From: Desulfobacteraceae bacterium
GTDB lineage: Bacteria > Desulfobacterota > Desulfobacteria > Desulfobacterales > SURF-7
DNA length: 6,541 nucleotides
Assembly (NCBI GenBank): GCA_030619585.1
Contig: JAUXBD010000085.1
Span: 1-6,541, forward strand
Reading direction: 5' to 3'
Numbering within the stretch: the stretch's first letter is position 1; each line of letters starts with the position of its first letter. Position numbers and translations under genes: made by a program. This document shows, in pieces, positions 1-6,222 of this stretch. A model generated the notes under the pieces. The model ran no database searches. It was not told the DNA's origin and worked only from the letters and a program-made list of their open reading frames with translations.

Positions 1-26
1 AAATTCTTTATATTGGGCTTTTCTGG

Positions 27-46
27 ATTCCGGCGTTCGCCGGAAT
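27..46. repeat. dRS3/REP-like palindromic element
   Basis: ATTCCGGCG-TT-CGCCGGAAT is a perfect 9-bp inverted repeat with a 2-bp centre, flanked by TGG and GACG. The form ATTCC-N10-GGAAT followed by GACG resembles the short dispersed palindromes found in many proteobacterial genomes (Neisseria dRS3 is ATTCCC-N8-GGGAAT). Only one copy lies in this window, so its dispersal is inferred. It may also act as a transcription terminator hairpin for a gene to the left, but no T-run follows it. Confidence 0.55.
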
Positions 47-188
47 GACGATTCGCAATTAATTGCCTGATTTTTTAATGAAAATATGTCAAGATATAAA
101 ATCCGAAAACTCAAGTAAAGACAGTCCTCATAATTTATTTCTAAATTAATGACTGCAAATATTAAATAAACATCTATGGTGAAATCTA

Positions 189-217
189 TTGATTTTAAAA
201 TAATGGTTATGTATGAT
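189..217 (+). promoter_or_regulatory. Candidate sigma70-type promoter for the chemoreceptor gene
   Basis: TTGATT (189-194), a 17-bp spacer and TATGAT (212-217) match 4/6 and 5/6 of the -35 and -10 consensus. A perfect TATAAT at 232-237 is a second -10 candidate, but its -35 is poor. Either would give an untranslated leader of roughly 180-200 nt. In DNA this AT-rich such matches arise by chance, so this is tentative. Confidence 0.25.
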
Positions 218-419
218 TTATAAAAATTAGATATAATTTCATCACGCTTATTATCAAAATCAACATTAACTAAATGAGCCGTAAAACACTTAAGCTATAA
301 GTTAGATAGGTATGGCCAAAAAAATTAGCATCAATTTCCTATCAAGATGGAACATCTCGTTCATATTTGTAATATTTTAAATCCAATTTCATAGACTGTT
401 AATAGTAAGGAGGTTTATT

Positions 420-2093
420 GTGTGGAAATCCTTTAGCATAACAACAAAAATATGGCTTAGTATAGGCATCCTGGTATTTGGCTATTTTGTTTCAACCATG
501 CTCGGATTTTATACCGGCAAAAACACAGAAAAACGCGTTAACAATGTATCAGAGCACCTGTTTACTGCGACCAAAGAGAGCCAACTGGCGTTAACGACAT
601 TCAAGGAACAGATAAAATTCTACAATGATGCGGTGATGCTTGGTGATGATGCCCTTATCGATTCTGCAGGGGAAAAAGCCGAAGCAACCCTTACACACCT
701 TCAAGCCATTGTTAATCTTACCGGACTGGATAAAAAGACAAAAAATAATGCCGAGAGAATACTTAAACAGTATAAAAGTTTTTCAACCACTGCCCAGTCT
801 GTATACAAAGAGGTCAGCACAAACATAGATAGCGGAGAAGAAAGCGATGTAAGAAACAAAACAAATGATCTGGCTATGGAAACAAAAACTTTAAGAGACA
901 ACTTAACAGATTTCGTTAAGACATCTACTGAAAACCTGAAAGAAGAACTGTCCACTATCAGTAAAGCCACCAAAAATCAGCGACAGCTAAATCTTATCTC
1001 ATTTCTTTTGGTTGTTGCCGCTGCTTTAATTATAAACTGGATAATAATCTCCAAGTCCATTAGCCAGCCCCTTAATAATACTGTTTTAATGATCAAAGAT
1101 ATTGCTGAGGGAGAAGGCGACCTGACCAAACGTCTTGAAGTTAAAAACGATGATGAAATTGGAGAAATGTCGCAATGGTTTAACGCTTTTATAGAAAAGT
1201 TACAGCATATGATTAAGGATATCACAGGAAAAGCTGATATCCTTACCAGCTCCTCAGGAGAACTGTCTGACCTGTCCGGGCTTATGTCAGGCGGATCAGA
1301 TCAGATGTCGCAAAAATCAAACACCGTAGCTGCTTCAGCTGAAGAAATGAAAGCAAATATGGACACTGTTGCTTCATCCATGGAGAAAGCCTCCGGAAAC
1401 ACAGGCGTGGTCGCCGCATCAGTGGAAGAGATGACAGCCACCATTAATGATATTGCAGAAAGCTCAGGCAAAGCTGCTTCAATGACAAAACAAGCGGTAA
1501 ATCAAGCAAAAAATGCCTCTGATAAGGTTGAAGAACTTGGAAACGCCGCACAGGAAATAGGCAAGGTAACTGAAACCATAGCTGATATTTCCGGACAGAC
1601 AAACCTGCTTGCCCTAAACGCCACCATTGAAGCTGCCCGTGCAGGAGAGGCTGGAAAAGGATTTGCGGTTGTGGCAAATGAGATCAAAGAGCTTGCCGCT
1701 CAGACAGCAGGAGCAACTCAGGGCATAAAGCAGAAGGTTGACGTTATTCAGGGGGCAACAGCAGGCACAGTAAAAGGGATTGAAGAGATTTCAAAAATTA
1801 TTAACGATGTGAATGAGATTGTATCAACTATTGCGGCAGCTGTAGAGGAACAGTCGGTCACAACCCAGGAGATTGCCAGAACCATGGTTCAGGTGTCAGG
1901 AAACATTACTGAGGTCAATGAAAATATCACTCAAAGCTCAGACGTTTCCGGCCAGATTGCAGGTGACATAGCAGAAGTCGACCAGGCAGCCGGCGAAATG
2001 TCCAACAGCAGTTCGCAACTAAACGCAAGCGCTGAAAAACTCTCAGGCCTTGCGGTACAGCTTAAAGAGATGATGGAAAAATTCAAGGTGTGA
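420..2093 (+). CDS. Methyl-accepting chemotaxis protein (HAMP plus MCP signalling domain)
   Basis: This is a transmembrane chemoreceptor of 557 residues that would signal through CheW and CheA in the inner membrane. The first membrane helix spans about residues 12-32. A helical periplasmic sensor of about 155 residues follows, of no type I can name, then a second membrane helix at about 191-212. The HAMP domain covers about 213-265 and includes the DDEIGEM motif. The long cytoplasmic coiled coil reaches its conserved hairpin tip at about residues 400-421 (EAARAGEAGKGFAVVANEI). Glu/Gln-rich candidate methylation segments include AEEM near 308, VEEM near 336 and VEEQ near 476. The C-terminus, MEKFKV, has no CheR-docking pentapeptide. 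The start is GTG at 420, six bases after a near-perfect TAAGGAGGT; the first in-frame ATG would remove the first membrane helix. The gene stands alone, with no che genes beside it, and converges on ihfA. The ligand is unknown. Confidence 0.93.
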   Translation: MWKSFSITTKIWLSIGILVFGYFVSTMLGFYTGKNTEKRVNNVSEHLFTATKESQLALTTFKEQIKFYNDAVMLGDDALIDSAGEKAEATLTHLQAIVNLTGLDKKTKNNAERILKQYKSFSTTAQSVYKEVSTNIDSGEESDVRNKTNDLAMETKTLRDNLTDFVKTSTENLKEELSTISKATKNQRQLNLISFLLVVAAALIINWIIISKSISQPLNNTVLMIKDIAEGEGDLTKRLEVKNDDEIGEMSQWFNAFIEKLQHMIKDITGKADILTSSSGELSDLSGLMSGGSDQMSQKSNTVAASAEEMKANMDTVASSMEKASGNTGVVAASVEEMTATINDIAESSGKAASMTKQAVNQAKNASDKVEELGNAAQEIGKVTETIADISGQTNLLALNATIEAARAGEAGKGFAVVANEIKELAAQTAGATQGIKQKVDVIQGATAGTVKGIEEISKIINDVNEIVSTIAAAVEEQSVTTQEIARTMVQVSGNITEVNENITQSSDVSGQIAGDIAEVDQAAGEMSNSSSQLNASAEKLSGLAVQLKEMMEKFKV

Positions 2094-2116
2094 CAAAATA
2101 TCACCAGGCAGGTTTA

Positions 2117-2398
2117 TTATACATCAACCTTTTTTCTCAGCCCTTGTGAGCACTTAAAAGTAATAACCCTTCTCTTATCCAGCATAAGATCTTCGCCGGT
2201 GGCTGGGTTTCGACCTCTGCGCTCTTTTTTTTCGTTTACGCAAAATTTGCCGAATCCACTGACCATTACATCTTCACCGTTCTCCAGCGATTTTTTAATA
2301 ATTTCCAGCAGGACATCAAGCAGTTCTGTACACTTTGTCTTCGAAAAACCAAAATGAGCTTGAATAGCGCCAACCATCTCTATTTTAGTAAGAGCCAT
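2117..2398 (-). CDS. ihfA: Integration host factor subunit alpha (HU/IHF family)
   Basis: This small DNA-bending nucleoid protein has 93 residues, against about 99 in E. coli IHF-alpha. IHF normally works as an alpha/beta heterodimer in recombination, replication and sigma54 promoter activation. The N-terminus MALTKIEM is typical of the alpha subunit. The family core GFGKF lies at 48-52, and the DNA-binding arm GRNPATGED (62-70) carries the intercalating proline at residue 65. RRVITF (76-81) follows, and the C-terminal tail is short. The ATG is preceded on the minus strand by AAAGGAG (2408-2414) with 9-bp spacing. In many proteobacteria ihfA sits behind pheT; here it is a single gene between a chemoreceptor and a ThiC-family gene, so it may be one of several IHF/HU copies. 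An HU-like homodimer role cannot be excluded. Confidence 0.88.
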   Translation of the reverse strand: MALTKIEMVGAIQAHFGFSKTKCTELLDVLLEIIKKSLENGEDVMVSGFGKFCVNEKKERRGRNPATGEDLMLDKRRVITFKCSQGLRKKVDV

Positions 2399-2450
2399 AG
2401 GTAAGTACTCCTTTGATAATAAAAGGGATTTGGTTCCTATATTTTCTGTG

Positions 2451-2479
2451 GAGATACATATATATTAAGAAATTGTCAA
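2451..2479 (-). promoter_or_regulatory. Candidate sigma70-type promoter of ihfA
   Basis: On the minus strand a perfect TTGACA (2474-2479) is followed, after a 17-bp spacer, by TATCTC (2451-2456). The -10 element is weak. Transcription would start near 2444, leaving a leader of about 45 nt before the ihfA ATG. The site lies upstream of, and does not overlap, the oppositely directed promoter proposed at 2515-2543. Confidence 0.4.
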
Positions 2480-2514
2480 GAAAATATAAACAGAACGGGC
2501 TAAAAAGATTGCCC

Positions 2515-2543
2515 TTTACAATAATTCTCTATTCGAATATAAA
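2515..2543 (+). promoter_or_regulatory. Candidate sigma70-type promoter of the ThiC/BzaF gene
   Basis: TTTACA (2515-2520), a 17-bp spacer and TATAAA (2538-2543) each match 5/6 of the consensus. The predicted start near 2550 leaves a leader of only about 13 nt carrying AAAAGGA (2549-2556) before the ATG at 2563. Such a short leader leaves no room for a TPP or cobalamin riboswitch. It also argues against translation beginning at 2413, since that codon lies upstream of the promoter. Confidence 0.5.
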
Positions 2544-2562
2544 CAAGCAAAAAGGATATAAA

Positions 2563-3867
2563 ATGAATTATACAACTCAGATGGATGCAGCAAAAAAAGA
2601 TATAATCACAAAAGAGATGAAAACTGTTGCCAAAAAAGAGCAGATGGATGAAAAAAAAGTTATGGAACTGATTGCACAGGGCAAGGCAATTATCCCGGCA
2701 AACAAGAACCATAAGTCCCTTGATCCAGAGGGGGTCGGCAAGGGGATGCGAACAAAGATCAATGTAAACCTGGGAATATCGAAAGATTGCTGCAACATTG
2801 ATATGGAATTTGAAAAGGTGAAAACCGCCCTTGCCCTTAAAGCTGAAGCTATCATGGATTTAAGCTGTTTTGGCAAAACCAGCAAATTCAGAAAAAAGCT
2901 CATCGATACATCCCCTGCAATGATCGGAACAGTTCCTATCTATGATGCAGTTGGGTATTATGACAAAAACCTGAAAGATATAACTGTGGACGAGTTCTTC
3001 GAGGTTGTTGAAACACACGCCAAAGATGGTGTGGATTTCATGACCATCCATGCAGGGCTTAACCGTGCAACAGCAAAAAAAATTAAAAAAAATGAGAGGT
3101 TAACAAGTATCGTATCACGTGGGGGCTCACTTTTGTACGCATGGATGTCTCTAAACGACAAGGAGAATCCTTTTTATGAGCATTACGACAGGCTTCTTGA
3201 CATATGCCAAAAATACGATGTAACAATCAGCCTTGGTGATGGATGCCGCCCCGGAAGCCTCCACGATTCAACCGATGCATGCCAGGTTGAAGAGCTTATT
3301 GTGTTAGGTGAGCTAACAAAAAGATCATGGGAACAAAATGTCCAGGTAATGATAGAGGGCCCTGGACATATGGCCTTAAACGAAATCAAGGGAAACATGA
3401 TGCTCGAGAAACGTCTTTGCCATGATGCTCCCTTCTATGTTCTTGGTCCCCTTGTTACCGATATTGCGCCAGGCTATGATCATATAACAAGCGCCATAGG
3501 CGGCGCTATCGCTGCGGCGAACGGCGCAGATTTCCTGTGCTATGTTACTCCTGCAGAGCACTTAAGGCTTCCCACAATAGAGGATATGAAAGAGGGTATC
3601 ATTGCCACGAGGATAGCCGCACATGCGGCAGATATTGCAAAAGGCATCCCCGGCGCAAGGGATTGGGACGACAAAATGGGCAAAGCCAGGGCAGATCTCG
3701 ACTGGGAAAAGATGATCAAGCTTGCAATTGATCCTGAAAAAGCACGACAATACCGCGAATCATCCATACCTGAAAAGGAAGACACCTGCACCATGTGTGG
3801 CAATATGTGTGCAATTCGCAACATGAAACGTGAGCGGGAAGGCAAGGATATACAGCTTAATGCTTAG
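2563..3867 (+). CDS. bzaF: ThiC-family radical SAM enzyme; probable 5-hydroxybenzimidazole synthase BzaF (alternative: short-form phosphomethylpyrimidine synthase ThiC)
   Basis: This cytosolic [4Fe-4S] enzyme has 434 residues and lacks the long N-terminal domain of E. coli ThiC (631 residues). ThiC rearranges aminoimidazole ribotide (AIR) to HMP-P for thiamine. BzaF turns AIR into 5-hydroxybenzimidazole, precursor of the B12 lower ligand, in anaerobes. Family blocks are SRGGSLLYAW (185-194), EGPGH (265-269), VTDIAPGYDHITSAIGG (298-314) and PAEHL (330-334). His269 and His333 match the two metal-ligand histidines, with the usual 64-residue spacing. The C-terminal cluster motif has Cys409, Cys412 and Cys416, that is CX2CX3C; typical ThiC has CX2CX4C. 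The ThiC signatures NANIGTS and DLSTGG read NVNLGIS (67-73) and DLSCFG (99-104) here, which I take to favour BzaF. The frame is open back to 2413, but ATG 2563 has the ribosome binding site AAAAGGA at good spacing, and homology begins there. No other thiamine or cobalamin genes are visible. The family is certain; the paralogue is inferred. Confidence 0.8.
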   Translation: MNYTTQMDAAKKDIITKEMKTVAKKEQMDEKKVMELIAQGKAIIPANKNHKSLDPEGVGKGMRTKINVNLGISKDCCNIDMEFEKVKTALALKAEAIMDLSCFGKTSKFRKKLIDTSPAMIGTVPIYDAVGYYDKNLKDITVDEFFEVVETHAKDGVDFMTIHAGLNRATAKKIKKNERLTSIVSRGGSLLYAWMSLNDKENPFYEHYDRLLDICQKYDVTISLGDGCRPGSLHDSTDACQVEELIVLGELTKRSWEQNVQVMIEGPGHMALNEIKGNMMLEKRLCHDAPFYVLGPLVTDIAPGYDHITSAIGGAIAAANGADFLCYVTPAEHLRLPTIEDMKEGIIATRIAAHAADIAKGIPGARDWDDKMGKARADLDWEKMIKLAIDPEKARQYRESSIPEKEDTCTMCGNMCAIRNMKREREGKDIQLNA

Positions 3868-3974
3868 AAACCGGTCCCTATTATCGTAACTTCGACCGTT
3901 CTTTCCCTTGAGCGGTTGTCGTGATTTATGGCCACCACCACCTGCTGCCACGTCCCCATTTGCAAGCCTCCAAT
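3864..3974 (-). pseudogene. C-terminal remnant of a YjbQ (UPF0047) family gene
   Basis: The minus strand here reads IGGLQMGTWQQ, then VVVAINHDNRSRERTVEVTIIG, TGF and stop. This matches the C-terminal strand pair of YjbQ proteins, typically (N)GrLxLGTWQQ followed by DNRxRxRxVxVxIIG. YjbQ proteins are about 130-140 residues and have been annotated as secondary thiamine-phosphate synthases. Only about 36 residues remain. The frame is closed by TGA at 3987-3989, and the conserved N-terminal and central parts are absent, being replaced by the end of the U32 gene. An ATG at 3957-3959 with GGAGG seven bases upstream could in principle express a 31-residue peptide, but the GGAGG is also remnant coding sequence. 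Its TAA (3864-3866) overlaps the stop of the opposite gene (3865-3867). A deletion that removed the front of the gene is the simplest explanation. Confidence 0.72.
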
Positions 3975-3975
3975 A

Positions 3976-5961
3976 TTAAAGCAGTTTCAACTTCCAGTTC
4001 CACAAACCAGGCCTTTTTTTCATACTTACCTTTCCCGGCAAAGTTTCTTCCATGTGCACAAACAGTTTACAGCCTGCTTTTATAAGTTCATCTCTCTTTG
4101 CTGTCAAATCCAGCTCCCAATTCGGGTATACCCAGAAATCATCCCCATGTCTTGCTACCCATGCATATTCACCCATGGGACTTACAAAAAGCTCTTGTGT
4201 TTTAAACTCTTGGGAAATGGTCCGTGATATACAAAGGGGCCAATTACCCGAGATCACGATCCCCATAGGCAGAGGGCTACTCCTGCAAAGTTTAAAAATA
4301 TCCTCTCTGCCAAGTTCAGGGCTAACGATAACGCCTGAAAATCCAATTGATTCCAAAACACTTATTGACAATTGGTTTGCCTGGTTGCAAAAAGGTCCTG
4401 CCCAAATATCCAGGCCCTTTAAAGACCGGAAAAATGATATCTGCCAGGGAGAGTTCAGCACAAAATTGCGCGCTCCTTTTTTTAAAACCGCTTCAATAAA
4501 ATCTTTAAGCCTGCTCTCCTGACCAGGCCATACAACGGGAGGGAGCCACCACCAGCACCTGGATGTAACACCTTTTTTTGGTATTGCGCCAAAATCCTCA
4601 AGGGGCAGCCACACACCGGTTATCCCCTGCTTTTGGTTCCTTCCTGGTTTTCTTTGCACGTTCATTTCAAAGGGGATCATCCTTTTTCTTGGTCTTTTTG
4701 CCGGCCTGACATTAAAGATTGCGGGTACAACCTCTGGGCATGATATCTTGTTCAGCTCTTCATCCATCTTGCTTAACATCTCTTTAAGCTCTTCTTCCCT
4801 TCTGTCAAGAAGAAAGACAGGGGCCTTTTGAGCTTTGCCCGCTATTTTAAAGGGTTTTAAATAAAGTCGTCCCTTTTTGGGAATATATTTGGGAACCCTA
4901 AAAATTGTGTGCCCTGGTTCATCTTCATAGCCAACACGAAGCAGGTCTCCTGCCAGAAGTTCATCCCTTGGAACAAGGCATGGATTTTTATATCCGCCCC
5001 GCACTGCCCCCACAAGAAGGCCTGAGCCGGTTTGCACCTCTGTTTTTACCGGCGTTTGGGGCCTATGGGACAAGAAATTATAATGTGTACTCTTTCTGCC
5101 AAGGGCCTGATCTAAGTAACCCATTGCCTGCTTTTTCATATTGGGATCTTTGGCATGGTCTCTGAAAATTCTATAGGCCGTAACAGTATTAAAAACATAG
5201 TGTGGCCCTTTTCTACGGCCCTCAATCTTCCAGGTCATTACCTTGGGAACATTTAAAAGAAGCTTTGCTAAAATATCCAGGCTGAGATCCTGACAGGAAA
5301 AAAACCTCTTTGCTTCACCTTTTTGCTTGTAACGCCTTCGGCATGGCTGAACGCACTGGCCGCGCAATCCGCTTTTCCCACCAAAAAAACTACTCCAGTA
5401 ACACCTTCCGGACACTCCGTAACAAAGAGCCCCGTGAACGAACATTTCAAGCCCCACGTTATCAGGGCACACATCCGCCATTGACTTTATCTCGTCAATA
5501 CCCAGCTCCCTGGGAATAACAACCCGGCTAATACCAAAGCTTTTTTTTACAATTTTCAAAGCTTCGGGAAAACTCAGGTTCCCCAGGGTAGACAGGTGCA
5601 GTTCACCCCTGTAACCTGTTTGCCTGGCCAGCTCTGCAACAGCCAGATCCTGAATAATAAGTGCATCCGGCTTAACATAAGATTCAAGCTCTTTTATCAG
5701 TGCGCCGGCCGTTTCTAATTCATCGGGTTTTATAAGGGAGTTAAAGGCCACATAGACCTTTACCTTTTTTTTGTGGGCAAGTTCTGAAAGAGGCGATAGT
5801 TCCTTGATTGTAAAATTGTTTGCTTCCATGCGAGCGGAAAAAGTTTTCAGTCCGCAGTAGACGGCATCCGCCTTGGCCGACAGTGCTGCAAGAAAAGAGT
5901 CCCTGCTTCCTGCCGGGGCCAGGATTATAGGGGGAGCTATTGTTGTTGTCTTACTTTCCAT
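3976..5961 (-). CDS. U32 family protein (Fe-S, RlhA/YhbU-like; annotated as peptidase U32)
   Basis: This is a 661-residue cytosolic protein. The N-terminal TIM-barrel-like U32 domain (about 10-265) starts with APAGSRDSFLAAL and contains EMFVHGALCYGVSGRC (172-187). Cys180, Cys187, Cys203 and Cys207, with Cys223 nearby, lie where U32 proteins bind a [4Fe-4S] cluster. Characterised relatives with this cluster are hydroxylation factors (UbiU/UbiV for ubiquinone, TrhP for tRNA, RlhA for 23S rRNA), not proven proteases. The length is close to that of RlhA (about 650 residues). A middle beta-rich part follows, with a charged helix at about 386-405 (DRREEELKEMLSKMDEEL). A second barrel-like half (about 445-600) contains GPFCNQANQLS and VIVSPELGREDI. 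The C-terminus RPGLWNWKLKLL looks natural. The ATG at 5959-5961 is the only option, since an in-frame TAG lies just upstream; its ribosome binding site, AGGTAGGT, is weak. The substrate is not deducible here. Confidence 0.88.
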   Translation of the reverse strand: MESKTTTIAPPIILAPAGSRDSFLAALSAKADAVYCGLKTFSARMEANNFTIKELSPLSELAHKKKVKVYVAFNSLIKPDELETAGALIKELESYVKPDALIIQDLAVAELARQTGYRGELHLSTLGNLSFPEALKIVKKSFGISRVVIPRELGIDEIKSMADVCPDNVGLEMFVHGALCYGVSGRCYWSSFFGGKSGLRGQCVQPCRRRYKQKGEAKRFFSCQDLSLDILAKLLLNVPKVMTWKIEGRRKGPHYVFNTVTAYRIFRDHAKDPNMKKQAMGYLDQALGRKSTHYNFLSHRPQTPVKTEVQTGSGLLVGAVRGGYKNPCLVPRDELLAGDLLRVGYEDEPGHTIFRVPKYIPKKGRLYLKPFKIAGKAQKAPVFLLDRREEELKEMLSKMDEELNKISCPEVVPAIFNVRPAKRPRKRMIPFEMNVQRKPGRNQKQGITGVWLPLEDFGAIPKKGVTSRCWWWLPPVVWPGQESRLKDFIEAVLKKGARNFVLNSPWQISFFRSLKGLDIWAGPFCNQANQLSISVLESIGFSGVIVSPELGREDIFKLCRSSPLPMGIVISGNWPLCISRTISQEFKTQELFVSPMGEYAWVARHGDDFWVYPNWELDLTAKRDELIKAGCKLFVHMEETLPGKVSMKKRPGLWNWKLKLL

Positions 5962-6222
5962 AGGACCTACCTATTCCATGCTTTGCATCAAATTCCTTAT
6001 TGTCGGCCCTGATTCTAAGCTTTTCCCCCAATTGCCGCAACAATAATCTTTGCCAAGTCAACTGCGTTTTGTCGCCATAGGATACCTAAGGGTTGTATAA
6101 AACATGCGACTTTGATACATTCGTCCATAAAACAATTTGGCTGGTTAAACTGGGTAACTAATTAAACTAATATAACCAATTAAACCAATATAACCAATTA
6201 AACCAAACACAAGGCACATATA
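5962..6222. other. Divergent intergenic region between U32 and CooC-type genes
   Basis: This 261-bp region must hold the start signals for both the U32 gene (minus) and the CooC-type gene (plus). I found no well-spaced -35/-10 pair and no correctly spaced sigma54 site on either strand. Its right end carries a six-copy 9-bp repeat array (6153-6206) followed by AAGG (6211-6214), 8 bp before the ATG at 6223. No RNA gene or credible small reading frame was seen. Confidence 0.6.
6153..6206. repeat. Six tandem 9-bp repeats arranged as three 18-bp units
   Basis: Six consecutive 9-mers read GGTAACTAA, TTAAACTAA, TATAACCAA, TTAAACCAA, TATAACCAA and TTAAACCAA. Two 9-bp types alternate, so the larger period is 18 bp. 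The last two 18-bp units are identical; the first carries CT in place of CC in both halves, plus a divergent start. A degenerate further copy may lie just upstream (TTAAACTGG). The array ends 16 bp before the ATG of the CooC-type gene, so it would sit in the leader or core promoter. Confidence 0.85.

Larger units (their letters stand above)
1..419. other. AT-rich non-coding region upstream of the chemoreceptor gene
   Basis: No convincing reading frame is present on either strand. The left end holds a perfect 20-bp palindrome (27-46) and a second AT-rich palindrome, GCAATTAATTGC (55-66). The rest is strongly AT-rich, with a possible sigma70-type promoter around 189-217 and a perfect TATAAT at 232-237. 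It ends in a consensus ribosome binding site, TAAGGAGGT (406-414), for the gene starting at 420. No riboswitch or RNA gene was recognised. Confidence 0.7.

Noticed and set aside
55..66. Palindrome GCAATTAATTGC followed by a short T-run, as a rho-independent terminator
   Set aside because: The stem is AT-rich with no loop, and the T-run is several bases away.
314..329. Sigma54-like GG...GC pair (TATGGCC...TTAGCA) upstream of the chemoreceptor gene
   Set aside because: GG and GC are separated by 12 bp, not the required 10.
345..357. Small inverted repeat AGATG-GAA-CATCT upstream of the chemoreceptor gene
   Set aside because: A 5-bp stem is expected by chance in a region of this size; there is no known operator match.
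2497..2514. GGGC...GCCC hairpin in the ihfA-bzaF region as an attenuator or riboswitch stem
   Set aside because: It has only four base pairs, and it lies upstream of the proposed transcription start.
2413..2562. A 50-residue N-terminal extension of the ThiC-family protein starting at 2413
   Set aside because: The extra residues (rich in I, Y, K and W) match nothing in the family. The segment contains the likely promoter of the gene, and ATG 2563 has a proper ribosome binding site.
3760..3951. Minus-strand open frame overlapping the end of the ThiC-family gene
   Set aside because: Its product is low-complexity shadow translation. The real minus-strand signal here is in another frame, the YjbQ remnant.
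3928..4522. Plus-strand open frames of 99 and 156 codons opposite the end of the U32 gene
   Set aside because: They lie entirely or mostly antisense to a well-supported U32 coding region and show no family-like motifs.
5977..6045. A 22-codon plus-strand frame in the U32-CooC intergenic region
   Set aside because: It has no ribosome binding site and no recognisable motif; it is no longer than chance allows.
6035..6055. Minus-strand TTGGCA...TTGC resembling a sigma54 site upstream of the U32 gene
   Set aside because: The spacing between GG and GC is 14 bp, not 10.
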